A DNA stretch of 64,000 nt, taken from the NCBI RefSeq assembly GCF_000203795.2, contig NW_006281102.1, positions 1,034,567 to 1,098,566 of the forward strand. The letters are read 5' to 3'. The position numbers and the translations under genes are program-made. The DNA is from Batrachochytrium dendrobatidis JAM81 (Eukaryota; Chytridiomycota; Chytridiomycetes; Rhizophydiales). Within the stretch, counting starts at the first letter, position 1, and every line of letters starts with the position of its first letter. This document shows, piece by piece, positions 34,572 through 43,876 of the stretch. The notes under the pieces are model-generated. The model searched no databases, was not told the DNA's origin, and saw only the letters and a program-made list of their open reading frames with translations.

Positions 34572-35383
34572 CAAGAGCATCCTTCAATATCAGTTTAGTC
34601 AAAACATTGGTACTTGTTTGCCTGTAGCCCAATATATTTATCAACTCCATGTCATTCATCAGATAATATTGTATAGATTTTGGCAGTGATATCAACAAGA
34701 TAATCTGTACTAGGTCCAGTCGTATCCATATCCACAACGCACTCGTCCAATCCAATCTTTTCATCAAGACTATGCAAGAAATTCGACTGCATATAGTTTG
34801 TAACGATCCCATACACCGAGTTCAAATGACTAATCTCTGCTGCAACTTTACATCCAATCAAATACTGTGACATTTCCAGTCTCATGTCATCCTTGCTTGC
34901 TTCAGTAATATAAACTCTTTCCGCGACGTAAAACATTCAAAGTGATCATGAACCTTTAAGAAATCACCATCCAATCTTTTTCCACTTGTATCTGAACGTT
35001 TCGGGTAAAAACAGACAAATGATGAGTGGAGCAATCGAATAAAGTCCGAGACACATTGCCTGATGTAACTGAATCAAAGCATGTTGTAGCAAACGACAAA
35101 TAGTGTGAAATATTGAATTTGTTTTCTGGGATTGTTTTTGACGATTGATGTAACAACTAGTTTACAGCACAGGCTTGACCTGATTCCAACAAACATACAA
35201 ACAAGTGTTGAATCAGTGGGGGTTGACTTTGTTCTTTTCAAGTATTTGATCGAGTTGCTCTCATACTTTTTTGTTTAGAATGGGATATTTTAAAGCTCGA
35301 TTCAGACAATGGCGACTCCAGTTGTGAGATATTTGATCCGACGTTGATTACAAGTTGCTGTAATTGTAATGAATAAATGATGA
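34572..35383 (-). repeat. Right arm of inverted duplication with Crinkler-like gene end
   Basis: Inverse complement of 1-812 with the same length and no gaps. The inner boundary near 34572 abuts the decayed copia-like region. The outer boundary coincides with window base 1 in the other copy, so its true end is not visible. Confidence 0.9.
34652..35156 (-). pseudogene. Second copy of the broken Crinkler nuclease-like gene end
   Basis: Same two broken frames as at 228-732: 34956-35156 and 34652-34936 on the minus strand, with the stop codons between them in the same places. A few residues differ (for example Glu to Val and Gly to Val in the first frame, Thr to Met in the second). Identical breakage in both copies shows it was a pseudogene before duplication. 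Confidence 0.5.
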
Positions 35384-35844
35384 TTTCCAGTATTTTGAAC
35401 AAGAAATGGGCAGTATGGTTGTAAAGGAGGTCCTCGATCAGTCAGTCAAAGTGAGAGTTGGTCAGCACTGTAATAGCCAAGTCTTGATGATAACTCATTG
35501 TTTAATTTAAAGTCATCACATCTGTGCAGTCTTGTAGAAACTCTTGCGTTGTTTCACCCGAGTTTGATCCAGAGTTGTCATTTTTGTGGAATCAGTGTCG
35601 CAAAACGTAGCAAATCTATAGCTGATAATTCCAACTGCCATTCAAATTGAAATTCAGTTTTATAGTTTATATGAACAAGCAAATATCATTTGAATGAGCC
35701 GGTGTTGTATGGTGCTATTGATATACTACTAATATCAAGCTCAATATACACAATCAATGCTATAGTTGTTGGATCATTCAGAATACTCGACAAATATCAA
35801 AAAGTTTAAATTTATTCAAAATACTCGAGTTTCTTGACACATCA
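35384..35844. other. Intergenic, 3' side of secreted protein gene
   Basis: About 460 bases with no gene recognised. It should contain the 3' untranslated region of the gene ending at 35845. Confidence 0.5.
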
Positions 35845-37113
35845 TCAATCCGACTCTGCCCCAAACTCTAAATCATTCTTTTTCGAAAGTCTTTCTAATC
35901 GTCGTTTCAGACGGTCTACTTTTCCCTTTTCCTTTTTACACTCTTTATCCAATTTCTTTCGAGTCTTCAGGATGTATTCTGAATCTTGTTCCACTTCAAA
36001 AGACATGGACCTACGGTAAGCATCGCACTTGGCTGTTTTTGCTCTTATGGCCTTTTCAACTTTTTTCATTAGTTTACGAAGGTGCCTGTTTGCTTTTCTT
36101 GACATAACCTTTTGGTTTAAATCAGCATTGTTTGACTGATCTTCATCAGATGGGCGTTTCCCGCCTCGTCTGGAAGTACTTGGACCAGATTTATCAATCG
36201 AGTGTTTCCGACCTCGACCGGAAGTGCTCGACCTGGCTTGTTGTAATTTTTGTTCCAAAAATTCTACTTTTCTCCATGCCGTTTGCCATTGACTATCCAA
36301 TCGATATTGACGTTGTTTGCTATGCTTTTTCCCAGATATCGGTTTTCCCTGCGATATTGACTTTTCTTGTTCATGTTCAACAACCCTATACCCATAGGAA
36401 GTATCACACGCGACTGTTTCTGCGGTATCAGCAGCTTCAAGTTCTTGCACTAATTGCTGAATGAGCTCACGGGTTTCTCTTGGATATTCTCTATCAGATG
36501 GGAGTTTTCGGCTTGGTTTGGTAGTGCATGGACTAGGGTCAATGTCAGGGTATTGCTCATCTTGTTTGGAAGTACTTGGACCAGGTTCATCAATTGAGTG
36601 TTGCTCATTTTGTCTGGAAGTACTTGGACCAGGTCGAGCACTTCTGGTCGAGACGAGCAACGCCCGATTGGTGCGCCTGGCTTCTTGTAATTTTTGTCTC
36701 AGAAGGTTCATTCTTTTATCTGCAGCATGCCACTTTTTTTTCAACTCTTGTTGACGTTGTTCGCTATGCTTTTCTCCATATATCGGTTTGCCCTGCAATA
36801 TTAACCTTTCTTGATGGGGCCTAAGAGCCCTATACTTATAGAAAGCATTAGCTGCGACTTCTTCTGCATTATTAGCCTCTTCAAATTCTTTCTCTAATTG
36901 ACGAATGAGCTCATTGTCTCCTCCTGATGCAGTCCCTTGATTCGAGTCATTATTGCCTGACTGATCTTCATCAGATGGGGTTTCCCGACCTCGTTTGTAG
37001 ATGCTTGAACTGAGTCCAGATGTTTCGGATAAACCATTGCTACCAGTCGAAACCAGTACTGCATTGGCGGTTACTGCCGCGGCCAGTAAGAATAAAATGT
37101 CAGTGAATTTCAT
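35845..37113 (-). CDS. Secreted repeat protein with three coiled-coil units
   Basis: Single exon of 422 residues from the ATG at 37111-37113. A signal peptide occupies about residues 1-19 (MKFTDILFLLAAAVTANA). The mature protein consists of three related units of about 70-80 residues. Units one and two each hold a heptad-like helix, a GKPI(Y/S)G(E/K)KHS(E/K)QRQ block, then a second helix ending in LxQKLQxAR. Unit three is more divergent and strongly basic. The linkers are Ser/Pro/Thr-rich and carry repeated GPSTSR motifs. This architecture (signal peptide, acidic linker, charged coiled coils) is typical of the expanded secreted families of Batrachochytrium; the function is unknown. A TATAAATACGAT core lies 75-86 bases before the start. 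Confidence 0.8.
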   Translation of the reverse strand: MKFTDILFLLAAAVTANAVLVSTGSNGLSETSGLSSSIYKRGRETPSDEDQSGNNDSNQGTASGGDNELIRQLEKEFEEANNAEEVAANAFYKYRALRPHQERLILQGKPIYGEKHSEQRQQELKKKWHAADKRMNLLRQKLQEARRTNRALLVSTRSARPGPSTSRQNEQHSIDEPGPSTSKQDEQYPDIDPSPCTTKPSRKLPSDREYPRETRELIQQLVQELEAADTAETVACDTSYGYRVVEHEQEKSISQGKPISGKKHSKQRQYRLDSQWQTAWRKVEFLEQKLQQARSSTSGRGRKHSIDKSGPSTSRRGGKRPSDEDQSNNADLNQKVMSRKANRHLRKLMKKVEKAIRAKTAKCDAYRRSMSFEVEQDSEYILKTRKKLDKECKKEKGKVDRLKRRLERLSKKNDLEFGAESD

Positions 37114-37187
37114 CAAGCCAATAAATGAGTTTAAGCAGTTAGTGCAAAAGCAGATTGCCGAGGTTGATTCTAAACTGAATGTACTGC

Positions 37188-37199
37188 ATCGTATTTATA
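37188..37199 (-). promoter_or_regulatory. TATA core TATAAATACGAT of secreted repeat protein gene
   Basis: On the minus strand TATAAATACGAT lies about 75 bases before the start codon at 37113. The same 12 bases occur at the same relative place before the secreted genes at 40882 and 47212. Confidence 0.6.
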
Positions 37200-38199
37200 T
37201 GGTTTGTATAGTAAACCAACCCTGATCCTTTTAGATTGACCGACTACACAGGGCTACTTGGTTGTCTGTAGTGTATCACTGTCAAACCACAGTATGCTAC
37301 TCCCTATTCATAATACCATATTGTGCTCACATGACCCTTTTATCAGGTGTCTTGAAAATACACCCTTTAAGAATGTTGTGTAGTTTTACAAAGACTCCCT
37401 TTTACCACCATATTCGCATAAATGAATCACATCGGTATTCATCCTACAGCGATTTTGCTTTGAAATACACAATGGTTACAATTCGGTCGACTCTACTATA
37501 CATTGACTACGTGTTTGATATACAAAAACCATCATATGATGCACACAATTAGACTATAGTGTTGAACCTGCCTTTTCTCTACATTTGGCATAACCATGCA
37601 CTACACAATCATCAATCCTGAGCCCTGATTCATGTATTGTGCTTGATTGTCAATGTTGTCAATACAACTCTGTACACACATTTGTTGTACTCTGAATCTC
37701 GGATACGATTGTAATCTAGTTCAACAACAATGATTGCACATGTCAGTAATGCAACTGTTGTTTGCATATCCATGACACTGTTATTCAGTGGTTCATTTGC
37801 ATCGATACGGCTGCAAGTTGTTGTTATATCATGCATTCTGCACATGATTTTGATATTGCCATTCAATTCCATCACATTGTTACTGACCCATCATTGTAAC
37901 GATGTATGTATCAAACACTGGCATGTCCCCATAACTATAATCATGGACATGGACATGTGGTCCGACGTATAATATTACAACCACGCATGTCGTTCGTTGC
38001 ATCATCACTACTAGTGTACACTACACTACAATACATGCATATTGACATGCATTGTACCAAGTTGATTGCATTGCTCCAACCTGTTTGGATTACAGTCGTG
38101 CAACATATTGATATTGTACACATGTGATACTGACCACCAACAAAGTAATCGGCGGTATACAATCGTATCATACAATTGATTATGCAATGTTGACATGAT
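37200..38199. other. Intergenic with MITE-related sequence
   Basis: 37403-37800 begins with TA CCACCATATTCGCATAAA, a diverged MITE terminus, and its interior (37525-37780) matches the elements at 16500-16745 and 17640-17830. No convincing right end is found. From about 37900 the homopolymer-poor texture begins. Confidence 0.5.
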
Positions 38200-38740
38200 C
38201 AATGCATTTCAACAATTTTACAAGATATCATTTTACTATTTGGAAAAATATCCAATCATGACATTTCAATCGAGTGTCATGAAATGCAACACGGTTGTAA
38301 CCCATTCAGATATGCATACATGTGTAGTCACAATGGTATTTGTTGATTATTCAATCCAAATGACAATGATTCGTGCAGTATCTGTTCAAACATATGCCAT
38401 GGTACACAATCCGTACAGATACAGTGATTTGTTGGTTGGTTCTGACAACTTGCATCAATGCACACCAACCAACACGAGCATGTTCAACAATCGGTATGTA
38501 TGACTGTTGATGTGTCAATGGAATCTATTTAGTTGTAACATATTATACTGAATTGGTTCAGATAGTTGTCAGCATTGTAATACAGCTGTATTGCTGAATT
38601 GAATGTGTGTATCAATGGCATAGTAAATCATGCAGTGTAGCTCAGTTGATGATGTGCAGTTCATCCCACAAACCGTCTGTAATCAAACATGTTTGAACAT
38701 GTGGTTGAATACATTTTATTTTGAATAAACGAGTGCTGAG
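38200..38740 (-). pseudogene. Truncated relic of the F-box-like gene at 48760-50004
   Basis: 38215-38520 aligns by eye with 48818-49170, and 38530-38740 with 49790-49980, in the same orientation, with the middle of the gene missing. Examples: GTTGTCAGCATTGTAATAC against GTTGGTCAGCATTGGAATAC, and CATGCAGTGTAGCTCA in both. Most differences are G-to-A or C-to-T relative to the intact gene. All frames are broken. Confidence 0.7.
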
Positions 38741-39859
38741 ATACAGATTGTGTGATGATTTGATGCAAACAAACCATATCCGTACTGTGCAAACATTGGC
38801 TGGCAGTGTTTTTTGTCAGTTACATCGAGTGTTTGTTCAAATAGGTCGATTCAAACGAGTTGCATATAACTGACTAATCCAGCATTCATCCATTGTCAAA
38901 CAACTATAATGCACAATACCACCAAGTGTGCAATCACACTCGCACTGATCAGTCGTTGCACAGTATGCATCAGTCAATGTCAAACATATGTGTGTCTGCA
39001 ACTAAATTGCAGTCCATGACACATCCACACGATCCAACATGACAAATCATGTATCATGAGTCCAAGATTGATCAAAAACCTGATCATGGTAAACACAGCA
39101 TGTTGTTGCATATCAGAGTCAATATATCAAGTGACAGTTGCACACTGGCTGATGGTGCACAGCGTATCAATCACAATACATGCACGGTATTGCATTGCAG
39201 TCATTGGATGATAACCATTTGCAATGTGATACCGATCGACATACATCAGCATGGTGTGATGTGACCATAATCATGGTGGAATGTGTTGGAGTTGACATTG
39301 TGAGTTGAAAATCGATACACCATGCACATGACTGGAACATATATATTCGAGTGTGGTTTGGTTGGTGTCAGGTTGATCATGCAATCACATCGGTGCAACG
39401 AGTGAGTGAGCTGATGGTGATCTGAACCCATTTCAACAACAAGTATTGACAGTTGTGGATTTGCATGCATTCAATATGTGTCGCACACCGTTGTTGACTG
39501 TTGACTGTGTATGCAAGTCAAGTCATCACCAACCACCAACCAGATCCAGTGCATACATGATCATTACTAGAATGACTGCCAAGAATATTCGCATCCGAAA
39601 GTTGACTGTGAGTTGGTGGTTTGCAAGAACCAGACAAAACCAACATGCTATTGCATACAGCAACCTGATTATAGTCCAGTCGCATGGTGTGATACAGTGG
39701 TTTGTGCAATACAACATCCAGGTATTTGTAGTGTTGAACACGACGAATCTGTTGTTCGTGTAGCATCATATCAATTGGTAATTTGGAATGAAAGTGTTGA
39801 CTAACGCTTTGCAAGTATTAATGACTGAATCAAAAGGCATAGTGGTTCCAAAGAGTCGC
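38741..39859. other. Homopolymer-poor decayed sequence
   Basis: About 1.1 kb of sequence rich in TG, CA and TGAT words, with few runs of four equal bases. No gene is supported; open frames of about 70-105 codons lack any domain pattern. Confidence 0.45.
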
Positions 39860-40121
39860 TTGCAGCATGCCAGGCAATATCATATCGACACAATACATAC
39901 ATGCATATCTGCATCATCAATGTGTACAACTATGCAATATACAATCAACTGTATTGTATTGTATTGGAAATACAAGTGTCAATGTACAATATGATATCAT
40001 GCCAACCAAAACTGGAATAATCAGATACAATATTAAACGGCGATTGTATTGTATTGTATTCAAACAAAAATACAACATATTCGGTTGAAACCAATACAGA
40101 TTAGCAATCAAATCAAATCAA

Positions 40122-40360
40122 TCAGATGAATCTTCATTTTCAAATTGGTTCCAGCTTGGTTCGAGGTTATTTCTAACTCTGGAACAGGCTCTGCGTAAAT
40201 GAAAACAAGATCTGGAAGTTTTTCGTGTACTGGATGAAGTTGCCTATGTATTGAATGATGTTTGAGTGGGTTGGACTGTAGGCGTTTCGCTTGATGAGTG
40301 CATAGTATCAGAATTTCCTGAAACTCTCATTCCATCATCATAGCTTTGAGGTGCTTGTTG
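40122..40360 (-). pseudogene. Stranded C-terminal tail of the 40.4 kb effector gene
   Basis: Read in the same frame past the stop codon of the gene above (TAA at 40361-40363), the sequence stays open apart from one TAG and ends in acidic codons Glu-Asp-Ser-Ser-Asp and TGA at 40122-40124. The segment SSSETPTVQPTQTS corresponds to LSSQTPTVQSTKAS in the paralogue at 47.9 kb, whose end is also acidic. So the present gene lost its tail through a nonsense change. Confidence 0.7.
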
Positions 40361-40882
40361 TTATGGACTCTGGGTTCCACTAGTAGAGGCTTGCTCGGAT
40401 CTTGGCTGTTGAACTGGTGGAGAATTGAAAAGTGTGTCGGCGAGTTCCAAAAAGTCGGGATCTGTTTCCAAAAATTGCATGTAATATTCGATTGGTTGAT
40501 CCATATTTCCCTTGAACAGGCGTTCTAGAAGCAGTGTCTCGATTTCACCCAATCTCCACTTGAGATCTAAAAAATCCGGATCCCACTGCTCCTCTGCAAG
40601 TTCATCGAGAGTTTCTTTTTGTTCAAGTTTTTCAGATTGTAGCGAGTCGTGTATTTTCTCTTCATCGTTACAAGCCTTCTTTATATGTGCGTATTCTTTG
40701 ATCAAATCCATATCCTCTTCTGAAAGTTTACTAAGATCAACTGAAAGTGTAACTTGTGCACTGGGAACAACTGTCGAAGTGCTAGCTCCGGCACTTGCAG
40801 CTGCACTGGGAAGGACTGGGCTGGCTGTAGTAACCGAGCAGATGGCCAGGATTGATGCTAATACTGTGACTGCGAGTTTCAT
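40361..40882 (-). CDS. Secreted effector-like protein, shortened paralogue
   Basis: Single exon of 173 residues with ATG at 40880-40882. Signal peptide about residues 1-20 (MKLAVTVLASILAICSVTTA), then an Ala/Ser/Thr stretch and a helical acidic region (LSEEDMDLIKEYAHIKKA, later YMQFLETDPDFLELADTLF). Compared with the paralogue at 47212-48138 (308 residues) it lacks about 60 residues in the coiled-coil middle and ends early at a stop codon. The signal peptides and LSEE(D/G)M(D/N)LIKEYA block are closely alike. It belongs to an expanded secreted family of unknown function. Confidence 0.75.
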   Translation of the reverse strand: MKLAVTVLASILAICSVTTASPVLPSAAASAGASTSTVVPSAQVTLSVDLSKLSEEDMDLIKEYAHIKKACNDEEKIHDSLQSEKLEQKETLDELAEEQWDPDFLDLKWRLGEIETLLLERLFKGNMDQPIEYYMQFLETDPDFLELADTLFNSPPVQQPRSEQASTSGTQSP

Positions 40883-40942
40883 TGTATTGGTTTGGTTTGG
40901 TCGAGCAAGTTGTAATTATTGGTATTCAACAAGCAAGGCTGG

Positions 40943-40954
40943 ATCGTATTTATA
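40943..40954 (-). promoter_or_regulatory. TATA core TATAAATACGAT of the shortened effector gene
   Basis: Lies about 61-72 bases before the start codon at 40882 on the minus strand. Upstream, the segment GGGTGATCATATAAAGGGA and the phrase ACCAACCCTG are shared with the paralogous promoter at 46990-47100. Confidence 0.6.
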
Positions 40955-41640
40955 TCCATTATTGAGTGGATAATATTAAAAGCACGTTCCTTGGGTGACC
41001 GTTTTAGGGATTGGCTTTATTGACAGGGTTGGTGATGACTTGTTATTAATGTCAACCTTTGAAGGGATCTCCCTTTATATGATCACCCGCAATATTGATT
41101 GAACCGCTGCTTGACTATGCATTTGAGTATCATATGGTTGATTATGCAGTTTTACACCTTTATCCACCCTAAAAAGGGTTGGTATGCCAAAATATGAACA
41201 AATATATACATGTTTAAACAAGACTATATGCAACTGAGCTGATATTCAGTTGTTGGATGGTCATCAATATGTGTTGTGATTTAGTGATGCTCTGCATTCA
41301 ACTTGACACGATCAATCATCACTACACATTGTACAGTAATTCAATCAATCAACTGAATCAATACAATGCAGTTCATGTTGCAACCACAATGTCACATTGA
41401 TGATCAATGACTTGCAACTGTTGTGTTGGCATTGCATGTTGTGTGCTAATATATCAACATCGATTGTCACTATATAGTTGTATCAACCACACATTATGAT
41501 CATATGTCATGGTTGACTCGTATTCTAGATTGATGCACTCATTCCACTCCATTCCATTGTATTCCATCACTCGAACACAAACATCGTATGACTTGTTGAT
41601 TGCTAATACCCATATTGATCAAATACACACTACATGACAC

Positions 41641-41858
41641 ATGTCAGGTTAGCGTATACATTCCACTATATAGCACATCATGTTGCTGATACCACGCATT
41701 GTGATTCTACAGCCAATCTGTATTCGAGTTCAACTACAATTGTTCGTGCCAATCATAATATACACGACCAATTGTAGTCGAGTTGATCCGACTGAATAGA
41801 GTCCGAGTTATCATGTTCATATCAAACCATTGCAACTCATTGTTGTAAAATCACAACC
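41641..41858. other. Intergenic, homopolymer-poor
   Basis: No feature recognised between the left effector repeat and the 3' end of the DUF4246 gene. The sequence continues the texture with almost no single-base runs. Confidence 0.4.
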
Positions 41859-43876
41859 TCACAATAAACCAAGATTATACACTCGCTCATATATGTCCTT
41901 GTATGCTGCTGTGATTCGAGTTTGGTCGCTTGTCAATTCATCTCGATAGTGTTTGGCTTCAGCTGGTGATTGAACACCTTGAATATACTGCGTGATATCA
42001 TTCCACAGTTCAGGCAGTATGTGTGTCTTGTCAAGACTCGAGTTGTACCATTGTGGTTGTTGTGGAGCCACATGCGCAGTCGAAACAATCCGACGAGATG
42101 GATTCACTACAAAAAATGTCAGAATCTTGCAGTGTCCTGGTTGAGTTGGATCTGCAAGTTCAAATGATTGTTCTTTGTGTTGGTATCGATTGGGATAAAC
42201 TACACATCGACCATTTGATACTTCAAGCGATCCTATATACTGACTGCGTGGTGATTCTAGATCAATAATGCCATACACATCTTTCCAATACATATCAGAT
42301 GCTTTTTGACGATCAACCCGATCAACAGCCTCGCGGAAATCGAGTTCGGGTGTGGTGATATTTTCCACGTCGTAGTAATACAGTCCAGTTGCAACAATCG
42401 ATTCGTTAATTGGACCTTCAATGTGCCAGTTTCCCTCGTCGTATTTAGGTTTGGATGGTGTCAGTTGAATGTTGGTGAGTTTGACAATGACTTGTAGATT
42501 ACGACCACGCAGTGACACTGGCTTTGCTGATTCATATTTGGATTTGAAATGTTTCGGAAGTGTTGGTACATACACGGGACGAATGACTCGAGTGTATGGT
42601 TCCATACCACCACGACTTGATTGGCTTGATGGTTCATATCCCTTTGTGCCATTGTGAATATCAATATATTTGAACATTGGATCCATCGTTCTGAACAGAC
42701 TTTCAAACATCGGGACAAAACATTTGAATATTTTGGCAATGCATTTGTACATGTCTCGATGCCATATCGGATTCAGATTGTTGATGTATGAGTTGATGGT
42801 CACACTGCCATCCTGTTCGACACAGAATTCACTCGGAAGACATTGGAACTTGCGTGATATAAACTTGGAACTGCTGTCAGTGATGGGCGTATCTGAAATA
42901 AGTCGAGTCGATAACAATATATCGCATGGTACCATTGTGGTGTATTCGAGTCGTATACTCAGTGGTACAATCATCGTTTGTCCATATACAGCACTGTACA
43001 TTGATGCATCAATCAGATTGTGCACCATTTGACCAGTGTTGTGATTTGATCCATGTTCAATATCCGATACATTTGTCATCAATCGCGTGTATACATTGTC
43101 AGGTATGCCATTGTCCAGTATATACGTCAGTTCAACAGGTCCTGGGACAATTGTACCAAATCCATCACTGCCATTACAAACAAGCTGTTTGACAAAAACC
43201 CGAGTTGTTCCAATGCAAGATTAAATGTTGATGGTGATATATTCCGATCGAGTGAGTCAGCCCTCCATTGCTCCACAATATGCTGGTTTGTGATATCGAT
43301 CCACCACATGGGTTTGCAAAGTATACATTGCATATACTGGATATACCGCATCTCGACAAGTGTGCGTGCATCTCCATGTACATATCCGGCCATTCCAGAT
43401 TTCATATCAATTTCGGCATTGTTGTCGTATGGCTGAATGCTCGAATTAGCAACATGAACCCGATGCTGAAAGCACGTTTCAATGATCTGGCCAGCAACCC
43501 TTTTTCCATTGCAGTCAGTATCCGATTGTACAATAGCCATTAGACTTTCAAATATCCCGCCTTGCTCCAACTCGGTACGTATTGAACTGTCGGGATGATT
43601 GTCGGCAAAATCAGCAAGTGTTTTGATTAGTTTTACAGTACCATCATAGTCACACAAATCCATATCTCTACATGAAAGAACAGTGTTGAGTTGGTTCACA
43701 ATTCCATATTCTCGAAACACCTTGATCATCTCGTCCTTGTTTGTAGATTTCTCAATCATGTCGTTGACATAATCAAACATATGTACAAATATTCCCCATA
43801 CCCCAGCATCACACATCGATATTGTCAATTGCTCAAAAACCAACGATCGTACAAGCGATACAGGAAACTCCCGCAT
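41859..43876 (-). pseudogene. DUF4246 family gene with one frameshift
   Basis: Two long frames on the minus strand cover one protein of about 660 residues. The first, from ATG 43874-43876 to about 43190, carries the N-terminal part (WWIDITNQHIVEQWRADSL). The second runs from about 43190 to the stop at 41859 and has the DUF4246 landmarks: NWHIEGPINESIVATGLYYY, the RCVVYPNRYQHKEQSFEL segment and DPTQPGHCKILTFFVVNPSRRI, then STAHVAPQQ. The two frames overlap around a GGGTTTTTG tract at about 43190, where a one-base change would restore continuity. The H-x-E plus later His pattern resembles a 2-oxoglutarate/Fe(II) oxygenase core; that activity is inferred. Either a recent pseudogene or a sequencing error. 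Confidence 0.75.

Larger units (their letters stand above)
39860..41640 (-). repeat. Left half of inverted effector-locus duplication
   Basis: This segment, read on the minus strand, is related to 46440-48480 read on the plus strand: upstream flank (41260-41640 against 46440-46770), promoter (40883-41125 against 46970-47211), gene, and 3' flank (39860-40130 against 48180-48450). Flanks are clearly alignable by eye; the gene bodies are far more divergent. The 3' flank also has a third copy at 45345-45620. Confidence 0.8.

Noticed and set aside
39526..39814. Overlapping open frames of 60-105 codons on both strands.
   Set aside because: The homopolymer-poor texture leaves chance frames open on several strands at once; none has a signal peptide, domain or intron pattern.
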